Positions 9,958 to 21,804 of a stretch of DNA of 64,000 bases are shown here, piece after piece. The notes below the pieces were generated by a model that made no database searches, was not told the DNA's origin, and saw only the letters and a list, made by a program, of their open reading frames with translations. The stretch is from Vreelandella lionensis. Lineage in GTDB: Bacteria > Pseudomonadota > Gammaproteobacteria > Pseudomonadales > Halomonadaceae. The translations under genes and the position numbers were made by a program. Within the stretch, counting starts at the first letter, position 1. The number at the start of each line of letters is the position of its first letter. The stretch is taken from contig NZ_MWVI01000013.1 of NCBI RefSeq assembly GCF_002087295.1, positions 1 through 64,000 of the forward strand. The letters run 5' to 3'.

Positions 9958-11344
9958 ATGACCGTACCCGCTCGATATTTCGCGCTTACGATATTCGCGG
10001 CATCGTGGATGACACGTTTAGCGAAACCACCCCCGAGCTGATTGGCCGCGCCGTCGGCTCTGAAGCCGCCGCTCGTGGCGAGCAGACGGTATTGTGGCGC
10101 GAGACGGCCGCACCTCTGGGCCGCGCCTGCAGGCGGCGCTCATACGCGGCCTGCAGGCCGCCGGGCGGGACGTTATCGATATCGGCATGGTGCCCACGCC
10201 GGTGCTCTACTTCGCCACCCACACGCTGCCAGAGAGTCGCTCAGGGGTGATGCTCACCGGCAGCCACAACCCGCCGGACTACAATGGCTTTAAAATCGTC
10301 CTGGCGGGCGAAACATTATCGGGGGACGCGATTACTGCGCTCTTTGAGCGCATTCAAGCGGGCAATTTCACCCAGGGCCAAGGCAGCGTGAGCAGCCAAG
10401 ATCTGCGCGCCAGCTACCTGGAGCGCATCTTGAGCGATGTAAAGGTGGAACGCCCGCTCAGCGCCGTGGTGGATTGCGGCAACGGTGTGGCCGGAGAGCT
10501 TGGCCCGCAGCTTATTCAGCGGCTTGGGGTCACCACCACACCACTGTTTGACGAGATCGATGGCCGTTTCCCCAACCATCACCCCGACCCCGGCAAGCCG
10601 GAAAACCTGCAGGATCTGATCCACCACGTCCAGCAGAGCGGTGCCGACATCGGCCTTGCCTTCGACGGCGACGGTGACCGGCTAGGCGTCGTCACGCCCC
10701 GTGGGCGTATGATTTACCCTGACCACCTGCTGATGCTGTTTGCCACCGATATGCTGTCGCGCAATCCTGGAGCGAAAGTGGTCTTCGATATCAAGTGCAC
10801 CGGCAATCTTGCCCGGGTGATTAGCGAGGCTGGCGGCGAGCCTGAGATGTGGCGCACCGGCCACTCACTGATCAAAGCGCGTATGAAAGAGACCGAGGCG
10901 CTGCTGGGCGGCGAAATGAGCGGACATATCTTCTTTAAAGAGCGCTGGTACGGCTTTGATGACGGCCTCTACGCAGCCGCCCGACTGCTGGAGATTCTTG
11001 CCCAGTTCCCCGGCGACGCGGACGCTTTCTTTGACCAATTCCCCCAAGATGTCAGTACGCCAGAAATTAACGTCAGCGTTGCCGATGAAGAAAAATTTGC
11101 CATTATCGAGCCACTTGCCAGAGAGAGCGACTTCGGCGAAGGTATCAAAACCACGCTGGATGGCATTCGCGTTGATTACACCGACGGCTGGGGATTATGT
11201 CGCGCCTCTAATACGACGCCCGCACTGGTGCTTCGTTTTGAGGGAAAAGATAGCGCCGCGCTCGCTCGAATCCGCGAGCGCTTTGAAAAAGCGCTACACG
11301 GCGTCGCGCCTACACTGACCATACCAGCCACAACAACAGCATGA
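9958..11344 (+). CDS. algC: Phosphomannomutase/phosphoglucomutase (frameshifted)
   Basis: An alpha-D-phosphohexomutase interconverting hexose 1- and 6-phosphates for lipopolysaccharide and exopolysaccharide precursors. Motifs run FRAYDIRGIVDD, the phosphoserine loop TGSHNPPDYNGFK, the metal site FDGDGDRLG, the sugar-specificity loop GGEMSGHIFF and the phosphate site RASNTTPALVLRFEG. The frame breaks near 9975, between MTVPA and SIFRAYD, and near 10100 before ARDGRTSGPRLQ. Two restored bases give 462 residues, as in Pseudomonas AlgC. Start ATG 9958 has AAGGA six bases upstream; ATG 9955 is possible. Confidence 0.92.
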
Positions 11345-11424
11345 TCGCGCCCTTAGAACGCGCGACGTGTTAAAAAATGCTGTCATCCAGGCGCGTAAGC
11401 GCCTAGCAACGCAACAGACATTAA

Positions 11425-12345
<921 letters not shown>

Positions 12346-12366
12346 TCGCGACGGAGGGCAAGAGTC

Positions 12367-12975
12367 ATGAGTGACGATCGCAAACCTCGCCGCCGCGAGC
12401 AAATTCTGCAGGCGTTAGCCATCATGCTGGAAGAGGACAGTGGCAAGCGGATCACCACGGCCGCACTGGCGCGCCAAGTGGGCGTTTCCGAAGCGGCGCT
12501 GTATCGCCACTTCCCCAGCAAGGCGCGCATGTTCGAGGGACTGATCGACTTCATCGAAGAGAGCATTTTCGCACGCATTACCCGCATTCTGGATGACATC
12601 CCCGACGCCACGACCCGCTGCGGGACGATTCTCTCGCTCCTGCTCGGGTTTGCCGAGAAGAACCCCGGGCTTGCCAGGGTGCTAGGGGGCGATGTGCTCA
12701 CCGGTGAAACCGCACGGCTGCGCCAGCGGGTACACCAGCTCTTCGAGCGCCTGGAAACCCAGCTCAAGCAGGTGCTGCGGGAAGCCGAGCTGCGCGAAGG
12801 GCTACGCACCAACATTTCCGCCTCGGCCGCAGCCAACTTACTGATCGCCCAAGCCGAGGGGCGTATTTCTCAATATGTACGTAGCGACTTCAAACGCTTG
12901 CCCACCGAATATTGGGACGACCAGTGGACACTACTCTCTGGCCAGCTGTTAAGAACCACTGTACAGCCAGCTTAA
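12367..12975 (+). CDS. slmA: Nucleoid occlusion factor SlmA (TetR fold)
   Basis: A TetR-family DNA-binding protein that blocks FtsZ ring assembly over the nucleoid. The N-terminal helix-turn-helix is [21 protein letters not shown] (residues about 30-50), followed by [17 protein letters not shown], characteristic of SlmA rather than drug regulators. It has 202 residues, the family length. It follows argB by 21 bases and ends in a strong terminator shared with the convergent rpoH. The frame is intact. Confidence 0.93.
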   Translation: MSDDRKPRRREQILQALAIMLEEDSGKRITTAALARQVGVSEAALYRHFPSKARMFEGLIDFIEESIFARITRILDDIPDATTRCGTILSLLLGFAEKNPGLARVLGGDVLTGETARLRQRVHQLFERLETQLKQVLREAELREGLRTNISASAAANLLIAQAEGRISQYVRSDFKRLPTEYWDDQWTLLSGQLLRTTVQPA

Positions 12976-12987
12976 TAGAGAAAAACG

Positions 12988-13024
12988 AAAACGCCCCGAA
13001 GGTACGGCACCTTCGGGGCGTTTT
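12988..13024. terminator. Bidirectional terminator between slmA and rpoH
   Basis: A 16-bp stem (AAAACGCCCCGAAGGT with ACCTTCGGGGCGTTTT) and a 5-base loop, with A and T runs on opposite sides, lie between the convergent slmA and rpoH stops. Confidence 0.92.
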
Positions 13025-13043
13025 GTTGCGCGACAAAATAGCA

Positions 13044-13913
13044 TTACGCAGCGATAGCGGCGTCGCCCATTTTCTGGCGCAGTTTCTTCATGGCGTTCTT
13101 CTCGAGCTGGCGAATACGCTCGGCGCTGACGCCGTACACATCGGCCAAATCGTGCAGCGTTGCTTTATCATCGGTGAGCCAACGGCGCTGCAGGATATCC
13201 CGCGAACGATCATCCAATCCCTTCAGCGCCAGCTGCAAGCGACGGAGTAGAGTCTTCTTCAAAATCGCTGTCTTCGAGCTGCGTCGCAGGGTCGGCGGAC
13301 GCATCGTCGAGGAAGTAAGCCGGCGCTTGGTAGGTGCTCTCTTCATCGTCGCTTGGCGAGGCATCATAACCTGCATCAAACGCTGAGAGGCGGCCTTCCA
13401 TATCGCGCACGATTTCAGGCTTCACATCAAGGTCTTTGGCGATGGCATCCACTTCGTCATTATTCAGCCATGCCAAACGCTTTTTCGCGCTGCGCAGGTT
13501 GAAGAACAGCTTGCGCTGGGCTTTGGTGGTGGCGATTTTAACAATGCGCCAGTTACGCAGCCAAACTCATGAATCTCTGCCTTGATCCAATGCACGGCAA
13601 ACGACACTAGGCGCACGCCCTGGTTAGGGTCGAAACGCTTGACCGCCTTCATCAGGCCAACATTACCTTCCTGAATCAGATCTGCCTGCGGCAGGCCGTA
13701 GCCTGAATAGCTACGGGCAATATGCACCACAAAACGCAGGTGCGAAAGCACCAAGCGGCGCGCCGCTTCCAGGTCGCCTTCATCATAAAGACGAAACGCC
13801 AGCTCGCGCTCTTCCTCGACGCTCAGCTAGGCGATGCCATTCACCGCTTGAATATAGCCCCCCAGGTCGTTGCCTGGTGAAAGCTGTCCCACCGGTAGAA
13901 GACTAGTGCTCAT
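13044..13913 (-). CDS. rpoH: RNA polymerase heat-shock sigma factor RpoH (frameshifted, with an in-frame stop)
   Basis: Sigma-32 directs transcription of heat-shock promoters. Region 2 is clear ([52 protein letters not shown]), as is the RpoH box ([14 protein letters not shown]) and region 4 ([33 protein letters not shown]). The start ATG at 13913 gives [14 protein letters not shown]. As written there is an amber TAG at 13829-13827, where homologues have Leu, a frame break near 13565 and another near 13255. Corrected length is about 289 residues. The gene follows ftsX at 250 bases, the usual ftsYEX-rpoH order, with a TATAAT box of its own. An essential heat-shock gene, so error is likely. Confidence 0.93.
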
Positions 13914-13963
13914 GTGCAGGTGGTCTCCCTTAAAACCTATCGTGGTTGACGTGTCGGCCTAAC

Positions 13964-13969
13964 ATTATA
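13964..13969 (-). promoter_or_regulatory. Candidate -10 box of rpoH
   Basis: A perfect TATAAT on the minus strand lies 50 bases upstream of the rpoH start in an A/T-rich 250-base gap. I see no good -35 match at the right distance, so this is tentative. Confidence 0.35.
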
Positions 13970-14163
13970 AAACGTGCTGCCAAACGTCCTGAATTAACTT
14001 ATAAGACCTTAGTAGAAGCTTAAGGTTCAAACGACCGATGCATTCACTGCATAAGTCGCAAAACGGGGGTAGAAATTCCCGTTATCGACCGCATAACACA
14101 GCATACTGCTAAATATATGACTCACATGTAAACCTATGATGACATAAATGCTGCCTACATGCG

Positions 14164-15210
14164 TTAACGCGGGCGAATGCTGGAGAGATGGCGTGTTACG
14201 GCAAGCCATGCGCCCAGCCAGCCAAGTAGTGTACTGCAAGATAGCAGAATTGTAGAGCCTGTCACATCTAGCTGCGGCAAGGTGAAGATGGCACCGTAGC
14301 TGGCCGCCAGCGCCGCTACCGGCAGTGAGAGCCAGTGATTACCCAACCCTAACAGGCCCAAGGCCAGCAGCCCGCCGCCAACGCCGTACCAGGCACCGCT
14401 ATACAGGAAAGGCCGACGCACGAAGGCGTGAGTGGCGCCAATCAGCATTACCACCTCAATTTCGCGGCGACGGCTCTCCACCGCCAAGCAAAGGGTGTTT
14501 CCCACCACCAGCAGCACGCCAAAACCGAACAGCACGCCCAGGGCAAGCGCCATGCGGCGACCTAGATCCGCTAAATGGCGCAGCCGCTCTACCCAGGCTA
14601 AATCAACGCGCACTTCGTCAATACCGGACAAACCCTCTAACCGCTGGGCTAGCCCAGCCATGGCGGCGGGGTCCACATTTTGCGGGGAAATGACGATGCT
14701 CGTAGGAAGAGGGTTATCGTCCAGTCCTGCGAGAGTATCATCGACACTCAGCGCCTGTTGAAAATCCGGCATGCCCTGCGCCGGGCTAATCAATCGCGTC
14801 TTGGCAACGCCGTCATCAGCGGCAACGGCTTCCTCAATCCGAGCCGCCTGTGCCTCATCAATACTCATTTCCAAATAAACGGTAAGCGTGGCGCTTTCAT
14901 CCAGCTCCGCATCCAGCAGTTTGGCGCTATCCAGGGTAAGCCACAGCGCGGCGGGGAGCACTAGGGCAATGGCAATCGCCAGCATCGTGAGCAAGTTACC
15001 CAGCGGATGGCGCACCAGCCGGTAGAGGCTATCCAGCGCCATGGCGCGGTGGTGCCGCCCCCAGGCACGCAAGCGGCTGCTAAAACGCGTTTGCTGAGCG
15101 CGCGCCCCACTGCGAGGGGCTGTTTCCGAGGCAGGCGCGGCGGGCTTGGGTGGTTGGCGCCTACCCCGAGGGGCGGCACCGCTTTGGCGAGTATTGGCTG
15201 AGCGCTTCAT
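14164..15210 (-). CDS. ftsX: Cell division protein FtsX
   Basis: The membrane subunit of the FtsEX complex, which activates murein hydrolases at the septum. The 348-residue protein has a basic, Pro/Ala-rich cytoplasmic N-terminus (residues 1-55), a first membrane helix (about 72-95), a periplasmic domain (about 96-220) and three C-terminal helices (about 222-345). RRREIEVVMLIGAT marks the FtsX/MacB-type permease domain. Its start overlaps the ftsE stop by four bases (ATGA). The frame is intact. Confidence 0.95.
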   Translation of the reverse strand: MKRSANTRQSGAAPRGRRQPPKPAAPASETAPRSGARAQQTRFSSRLRAWGRHHRAMALDSLYRLVRHPLGNLLTMLAIAIALVLPAALWLTLDSAKLLDAELDESATLTVYLEMSIDEAQAARIEEAVAADDGVAKTRLISPAQGMPDFQQALSVDDTLAGLDDNPLPTSIVISPQNVDPAAMAGLAQRLEGLSGIDEVRVDLAWVERLRHLADLGRRMALALGVLFGFGVLLVVGNTLCLAVESRRREIEVVMLIGATHAFVRRPFLYSGAWYGVGGGLLALGLLGLGNHWLSLPVAALAASYGAIFTLPQLDVTGSTILLSCSTLLGWLGAWLAVTRHLSSIRPR

Positions 15211-15871
15211 GCAGCCCCCTCATCGGCGACTAAACGACCGTCCTGCAGACGCAGGATGCGGTGGGGCAGGCGGGCAATCAGCGCCAAATCGTGGCTAGCG
15301 ATCAAGACCGTAGTGCCGATACGGTTGAAGTCTTCGAACAGGGCCATGATATCGGCAGAGAGCTGTGGGTCTAGGTTACCGGTGGGCTCATCGGCAAGCA
15401 GCAGCGCGGGCTTATTGACCACGGCGGGGGCGATGCCCACCCGCTGCTGCTCACCGCCGGAAAGCTCGATGGGCAGGGCTTTTTCGCGGTGCAACAGGCC
15501 GACTTTATCCAGTGCTGCCCGCACCCGCCTCGCCGCCTCTCGGGGCTCTACACCCTGAATTTCTAGCGGCAGCGAAACGTTATGGAACACGCTGCGATCA
15601 AATAGCAGCTGGTGGTCCTGAAATACCACGCCAATCTGGCGACGATAAAACGGCACCGGGCTGGCGTGGAGCTGGGCAATGTCATGCCCGGCTACCACCA
15701 CTCGCCCACGGCTGGGCTTTTCTAGGCGCATAATCAGCCGCAGTAGCGAGCTTTTTCCCGCCCCGGAGTGGCCAGTCAGAAACACCATTTCGCCTCTCGC
15801 CACGCGAAAGTTCAGGTGCGCCAGCGCGTCAAAGCGCCCTCCATAGCGCTTCCCCACATGCTCAAAAGCAA

Positions 15872-15875
<4 letters not shown>
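15207..15875 (-). CDS. ftsE: Cell division ATP-binding protein FtsE
   Basis: The ABC ATPase partner of FtsX. The 222-residue sequence has Walker A GHSGAGKSS, signature LSGGEQQRVGIA, Walker B LLLADEPTGNLD and the switch His in ASHDLAL. One oddity: the residue after GIA is Pro (codon CCC), where FtsE proteins have Arg (GIARAVVNKP). A single G-to-C error would explain it. ATGA overlaps join it to ftsY upstream and ftsX downstream, giving a tightly coupled operon. Confidence 0.95.
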
Positions 15876-17229
<1,354 letters not shown>

Positions 17230-17319
17230 AGGTGTCATCCGACTAAATAGGTGAACATTGCCATTATCCTACCACCGCAGACCAAGACTTTGGATAAGTA
17301 GCCCGCTACAATCCGCGTT

Positions 17320-17940
17320 ATGAAACGACAACGCTCCTCTCGCTCATCATCTCGCATGTCGACTCCCCGCCGCGGAACTGCCAATCCGCCGGGGAAACTG
17401 CGCATTATCGGCGGCGATTTTCGCCGCCGCATGCTGCCTGTGCTCGACCACCCGGGCCTACGCCCTACGCCGGATCGCGTACGTGAAACGCTGTTTAACT
17501 GGCTGGGCCAAGCGCTGCATGGCAAGCAGGTGCTGGACCTATTTGCCGGTACCGGCGCGCTTGGCATCGAGTCGCTCTCTCGGGGGGCTGCGCAGGTCAC
17601 CTTTGTCGAGCGCGATACACACGTTGCCGCGCTGATTCGCGACAATCTTGCCACCCTCGGTGCAACGCAGGGGCAGGTAGTGACTGCTGATGCCCAGGCG
17701 TTTCTTGAAAAGCCTAGCCAACCTGCTGATCTGGTGTTTCTCGACCCGCCGTTCCACCAAGGGTTAGCCGCGTCTTGCTGTGCCGCGCTGGAAGCGGGCG
17801 GATGGCTGGCAAGCGATGCGATGATCTACCTGGAAACCGAACAGAGCCTAACGCCAGCGGTACCGGCTAACTGGCATTTACACCGTGAAACTCAGGCAGG
17901 TGAGAGTATTGCCAGGCTCTATCAACGCTTGCCCTCGTAA
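17320..17940 (+). CDS. rsmD: 16S rRNA m2G966 methyltransferase RsmD
   Basis: Methylates guanine 966 of 16S rRNA. The N-terminal region is basic and Ser/Arg-rich. The signature RIIGGDFRRRML (residues about 28-39), RPTPDRVRETLFNWL, SAM-binding VLDLFAGTGALGIESLSRGA and catalytic FLDPPF are all present. Total length is 206 residues. It is divergent from ftsY with a 90-base gap, the usual gammaproteobacterial neighbourhood. The frame is intact. Confidence 0.94.
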   Translation: MKRQRSSRSSSRMSTPRRGTANPPGKLRIIGGDFRRRMLPVLDHPGLRPTPDRVRETLFNWLGQALHGKQVLDLFAGTGALGIESLSRGAAQVTFVERDTHVAALIRDNLATLGATQGQVVTADAQAFLEKPSQPADLVFLDPPFHQGLAASCCAALEAGGWLASDAMIYLETEQSLTPAVPANWHLHRETQAGESIARLYQRLPS

Positions 17941-18056
17941 AGCGCTTGCCGCCAACTGACAGCAGCGTTACGCTCGCTCGATTGAGTCACACATTGATGG
18001 CCCATTTTATTTCATGACGATAGGCAGCCGCCTGTCGTCCGTTACTGGAGGTAGGC

Positions 18057-18251
18057 ATGAGCCTTGAGCTTTTTAATCAGTTAGAACAGAAAATCACCGA
18101 CACTGTTGAGGCGTTGGAGATGATGAAGCTGGAAAACGAAGAGCTGCGTAACGAAAATGCTCAGTTAAAACAAGAGCGTGAAGAGTGGGAAAGCCGCTTA
18201 CAAGGTGTGCTTAGCAAATTCGATGGCATGAGTGATAGCAACGCGTCCTAA
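18057..18251 (+). CDS. zapB: Cell division protein ZapB
   Basis: A 64-residue protein that is entirely coiled coil (LELFNQLEQKI... through REEWESRLQGVL), with Asn/Glu-rich heptads typical of ZapB, which helps assemble the FtsZ ring. A GGAGGT ribosome site sits seven bases before the ATG. It converges with rimI, overlapping its stop by four bases. The frame is intact. Confidence 0.82.
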   Translation: MSLELFNQLEQKITDTVEALEMMKLENEELRNENAQLKQEREEWESRLQGVLSKFDGMSDSNAS

Positions 18252-18694
18252 GCCAACGGCAGCGACATTAACAGCGCATCCTCCCGCCCGGTCGTGCCTT
18301 TCACGGCCGGGTAGTACTCCTTCCGACGACCATCTTCGCCAAACCCCGCCTGCTGATACAGCGCAATCGCTCGCTGGTTTCCAGCCCGCCCTTCCAACAG
18401 CAGCCGCTCAGCTTGCCACTGCTTCGCCACCGCGACCACTTTGTTAAGCAGCCGCTGGCCTATGCCTTGCCCTTGGCAAGCGGGCAGTACACCAATCGCC
18501 TGTAGCTCAGCGTCAAACGGCAACTTCGCCAACAACGCATAACCCATTAGCACGTCGTCCTGCCAATAGCCCACTACCCAGGCCTGCTCATCGGCCAGCG
18601 CTTCATCTAACTGCTGGGGGCTTGCCCCGCTGTGTGCGGCGGCTTCTAAAGTATGTAGCGGCACTCGATGCGCAGCGTTTAACCGGCAGATCAC
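18248..18694 (-). CDS. rimI: Ribosomal protein S18 alanine N-acetyltransferase RimI
   Basis: A GNAT acetyltransferase that acetylates the N-terminal Ala of ribosomal protein S18. Of 148 residues, the acetyl-CoA loop is QGQGIGQRLL (about 84-93), and AGNQRAIALYQQAGF is the RimI C-terminal motif. The position after LE, usually Val, is Gly here. Its ATG overlaps the stop of the upstream holD-like gene. The frame is intact. Confidence 0.88.
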   Translation of the reverse strand: MICRLNAAHRVPLHTLEAAAHSGASPQQLDEALADEQAWVVGYWQDDVLMGYALLAKLPFDAELQAIGVLPACQGQGIGQRLLNKVVAVAKQWQAERLLLEGRAGNQRAIALYQQAGFGEDGRRKEYYPAVKGTTGREDALLMSLPLA

Positions 18695-19495
18695 TCAGCA
18701 CTCCACTGCTGTCCTAAGGCCACCAAACGCGGCCATAGCGCGCGTTTAGCACTGGCCTGCTGAGTGAGCGCGGCCAGCGACGGGCCTTGCCACACAGGAA
18801 GTGCGAGCGTTTGGCTCTGCCCGTCGGTAAGCGCCATGACTCGAGCAAGGTCAGTAGCCGTCTCCTCTGCGCCCCACCAGAGCACTTGCTCTAACTGCCA
18901 GCCTTGTCGGCTCGCGGCCCCAGCAACAAACGCTGCCACACCCTCCTGAGCTTCCTCAAGCGGCTCTTCCGGCGCAAAGGCTGTGGCCATGGGCGGCCAT
19001 TTGAAGTGGGTCACTGTTGGCAGTTCGCCGCGCAACACACCAGCCGCCCGCAGCATATTGGCAAGCAACTGCTGTTCAACCGGAGACATTTCCCCTTCAC
19101 ATACGCTAAGCCAGCGTCCTCCCACACAAGCACAGGAGAGACTAAAGTTCAGCGGCTTGGCGGGTTGCGCAGGCGGTACTCTGGGTTCTGGTACCGGGCT
19201 CGCCTCCGAGGTGGGTGCCGCAGCAGGCGAATGACCTAAGAGCGCCTTGACCGCCGAGGGCGATGCCACTGGGGAAGTGTTTCCTTGCTCGACAGCGGCA
19301 GGCTGGCTACGTGTTCGCGGTGCTGGTGCATCATCCAGCAGCGCATGCAACCGCTCCCGTGGTGGTGTTTTGGTCGGTGTTTCTTCCCACTCGCAGGCTT
19401 CCGTCGGGCGGGCGTTGGGCAGCTGGTAGCGGCATGCCCAGGCGGTAATACCCATAGCATCCAGGTAGTGCCGACGAACAACCTCCGGGGTCACT
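18691..19495 (-). CDS. holD: Putative DNA polymerase III psi subunit (HolD-like)
   Basis: A protein of 267 residues with N-terminal VTPEVVRRHYLDAMGITAW, which resembles the start of psi subunits (a short helix ending in a WxxR-like motif). A Pro/Ala/Ser-rich linker (about 60-130) and a C-terminal globular part follow. Psi links chi to the clamp loader. The assignment rests on position directly before rimI, as for the Pseudomonas HolD protein, and on the N-terminal motif, so it is moderate. A GTG start at 19495 overlaps the bolA TGA (GTGA) and the stop overlaps rimI's ATG, giving a coupled three-gene unit. Confidence 0.6.
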
Positions 19496-19797
19496 GGCCG
19501 CCGCCACGGCATTGGGGGAGTTCGGGCGCTCGCTGCCCCGTGCCTGCCACTCTTTGGGTGTGTAGAGGTGCAGCGCCAGGGCGTGCACCGGACCAGAGAG
19601 CTCATCCGCCAACAGGGCAATATTTGTTGGTGGCGCTTGACCGGCATCATGCCATCGAAGCTATCGCTTACCAGCGTCACTTTGAAGTGAGTTTCAGAGT
19701 TGGCCGGCACGTTATGCATATGGCTTTCGTTTTCGACCTGCAGCACGTCAGGGGTTAAGGCCGCCAACTTCTGCTCAATTTGTGTCTGTATCGCCAT
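19492..19797 (-). CDS. bolA: BolA family protein (frameshifted)
   Basis: A BolA-type protein, a partner of monothiol glutaredoxins and a morphogene regulator. MAIQTQIEQKLAAL begins the protein, and ENESHMHNVPANSETHFKV with VKRHQQI is the family core. A frame break near 19615 leads to LADELSGPVHALALHLYTP. A second break near 19515 restores the C-terminus RPNSPQCRGGGQ and a TGA at 19494-19492. The corrected length is about 101 residues. A continuous frame running on into the holD-like gene exists as written, but it is a product of these breaks. Confidence 0.88.
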
Positions 19798-19837
19798 GGG
19801 ACTCTCCTTCAGTCAGCAACTGGTTTATTGTACGCCC

Positions 19838-21240
19838 TTACTTTCCAACAGACGATGCCCGCCGCTCAACCAGCGCCCTCTGGGCAAGCGACACCCGCGA
19901 AAGGCTCGCCAGCAACGCTAACAGGGTGGTCCCCGCTCCCAACCAGAGCGTGACCTGAATTGGCGACCCCAGCGCCAGCGCTGCCCCAACGAGAGCCACT
20001 CCGAATGACTGCCCCACCGTACGCGTGGTGCTCATCACCCCTGAAACGTTGGCACTGCGCTCAGGTGGCAGGCTGCCCATCATTTCACGGTTATTCGGCG
20101 GCTGGAAAAGTCCAAACCCAATACCACACAGCGCCGTGCGCCACAGGCTCCCGCCACGCCGGTGCTCTCATCCACCAGCGCCAGCGCGACTAGGCCAATA
20201 ATCAGTAGCACCAGCCCGGCACTAGATAGCAGGCTGGGATTAACTCGATCCGCCAACCGCCCCGCCAACGGCCCCACTAGCATGATCGCCAGGGGCCACG
20301 GCGTGAATAGCCAAGCGGTTTCTAGTGGCGAAAAGCCCATCTGTTCTTGATAGAAAAACGATAGCGCTACAAAGGTGAGTCCCTGCCCAATAAACGCTAA
20401 TCCCGAGGCGGAAACCGCCAGCGTGAAGCGCTTTTCAGCAAACACGCTCAGCGGCAGCAGTGGATAAGGAGCGCGCTGCTGGCGCCGGATAAATAGAGTA
20501 CACGCGGCCCCTGCCAACATGGCCCAACCGCCGCTTTGCCAGATAGGCGCAGCGTGACCAACGGCGTCCATAGCGACAAAGAAGCTCGCCAGCATCAACA
20601 TCGAGTAGAGTGCCCCCAGCGTATCAAAACTACCCTGGCGAGGCGTATCCCGCGGCAACGCCCGGCTGGCTAGCCAGAGCGAGCACACCCCGAGGGGCAC
20701 GTTGAGCGCAAACAACCACGGCCAATCCACAAACGAGAGAATAACCCCGCTGAGCGTGGGGCCTGCGGCATAACCACCCGCTACCACTAGAGCACTTAGA
20801 CCGAGCGCGCTGCCTAACAAGCGGGATGGAAAAATAGCTCGATAGAGGGCCGGCCCAATAGAAAGGGTCGCGGCTGCCCCAAGGCCTTGGAAGGCGCGAA
20901 ACACTAGCAATGTTTCTAAATTACGCGACAGTGCCGCCCCTAGTGCTGCTACCACAAACGTCCCAAGGCCAAACAAGTAGAGCCGCCTGCGAGTAATGAG
21001 CTCGCTGATGCCCGCAAATACCAGTAAGAACGCAGCACACACGACCTGGAACAGGTTAGTAATCCATACTGCCCTGGAGGCCGGCACATTCAGATCGGCA
21101 GCAATGGTGGGCAGGGCGAGGTTGATCATGGTGGTATCGACCACCGCCATCAACGTACCGGTGACCAGCGCCAGCACGGCGAGCAGGCGCTCAGGCCCCG
21201 GCAGCCCATCGTCGCCAGGGCGAGTTTCAAACAGTCGCAT
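19838..21240 (-). CDS. MFS drug-type transporter, DHA2/EmrB-QacA group (frameshifted)
   Basis: A proton-driven efflux-type permease of the inner membrane with about 14 hydrophobic segments in 467 corrected residues. Motif D1/C region LMAVVDTTMINLALPTIAAD in the first helix is diagnostic of the 14-helix DHA2 group. GLGAAATLSIGPALYRAIFP follows in helix 4 and 5. One base is missing near 20130, before CGIGFGLFQPPNNREMMG. Substrate cannot be inferred. It stands alone; no regulator gene adjoins it. Confidence 0.85.
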
Positions 21241-21276
21241 GGTAGTGAATTCCTAAACAGACCCCTTACAAACGGC

Positions 21277-21298
21277 GAAACCGGCCGAAGCCGGTTTC
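21277..21298 (-). terminator. Hairpin between the acidic protein gene and the MFS gene
   Basis: A 9-bp perfect stem (GAAACCGGC with GCCGGTTTC) and a CGAA/TTCG tetraloop sit 31 bases past the upstream gene's stop. No strong T run follows on the minus strand, so termination is likely but not certain. Confidence 0.5.
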
Positions 21299-21328
21299 AC
21301 TGTGCGCTTACGCTAAAATAGTAGCACG

Positions 21329-21715
21329 CTAATCTTGTTCGTTGTCGAGCAGCAGCGCGTCGTCAACATCCGAGATTTCCAGGGCGGTTTCGTCGTCCAG
21401 GTCAATGGCTAAGTAGCTGTGCTCAACGCGCAGGAATTCCTGAACCAGCGACCAATCTAATTTTTCTGGCCACTGGCGCTCATCCTCTTCCCAGGCGCGT
21501 AGCTCGGTCTCCAGGATTTCTACGTGACGCTCGCGGACAAACGTCTCTAACGCCTCAGGGGTATCCATCTCGGGGATCAGGTATACCGTACTTTCACGTT
21601 CGACGTCGTCCAGGGTCAGGTCGTCGTCTCCCATGGTGGGTTCGAGCGCATTGATCCAGTCCACGAAGGTCTGGGTCGGCCTGACGCTCAGGGCAGAGCG
21701 ATTTAGCAGTTACAT
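21329..21715 (-). CDS. Conserved acidic hypothetical protein with a stop at codon 2
   Basis: The protein is highly acidic, about 128 residues if read from the ATG at 21715, with the core VDWINALEPTMG, TVYLIPEMDTPEALETFVRE and a C-terminal Asp/Glu-rich tail. A strong GAGGAG ribosome site precedes ATG 21715, but the next codon is TAA (21712-21710), after which the frame stays open as LLNRSALSVRPTQTFVDW. TTA to TAA is a single base. Either this is an error or translation begins at a later codon such as GTG in TFVDW. I do not recognise the function; it lies upstream of the MFS gene and downstream of lysS. Confidence 0.65.
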
Positions 21716-21804
21716 GGGATTCTCCTCGCCGTCGAAACGTTGACCATTATGGGCGCTAAATCGCGCCCTTACCAACTTTTCGTCCGCTACCGCCTGGTTG
21801 AGCG

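Noticed and set aside
11389-11404. Hairpin AGGCGC-GTAA-GCGCCT between algC and argB as a terminator
   Set aside because: The stem is six pairs with no T tract on either side.
18691-19797. A single long minus-strand frame reading as one 368-residue protein
   Set aside because: Its first 59 residues are BolA and its last 267 a HolD-like protein. The link is out-of-frame BolA sequence created by two indels.
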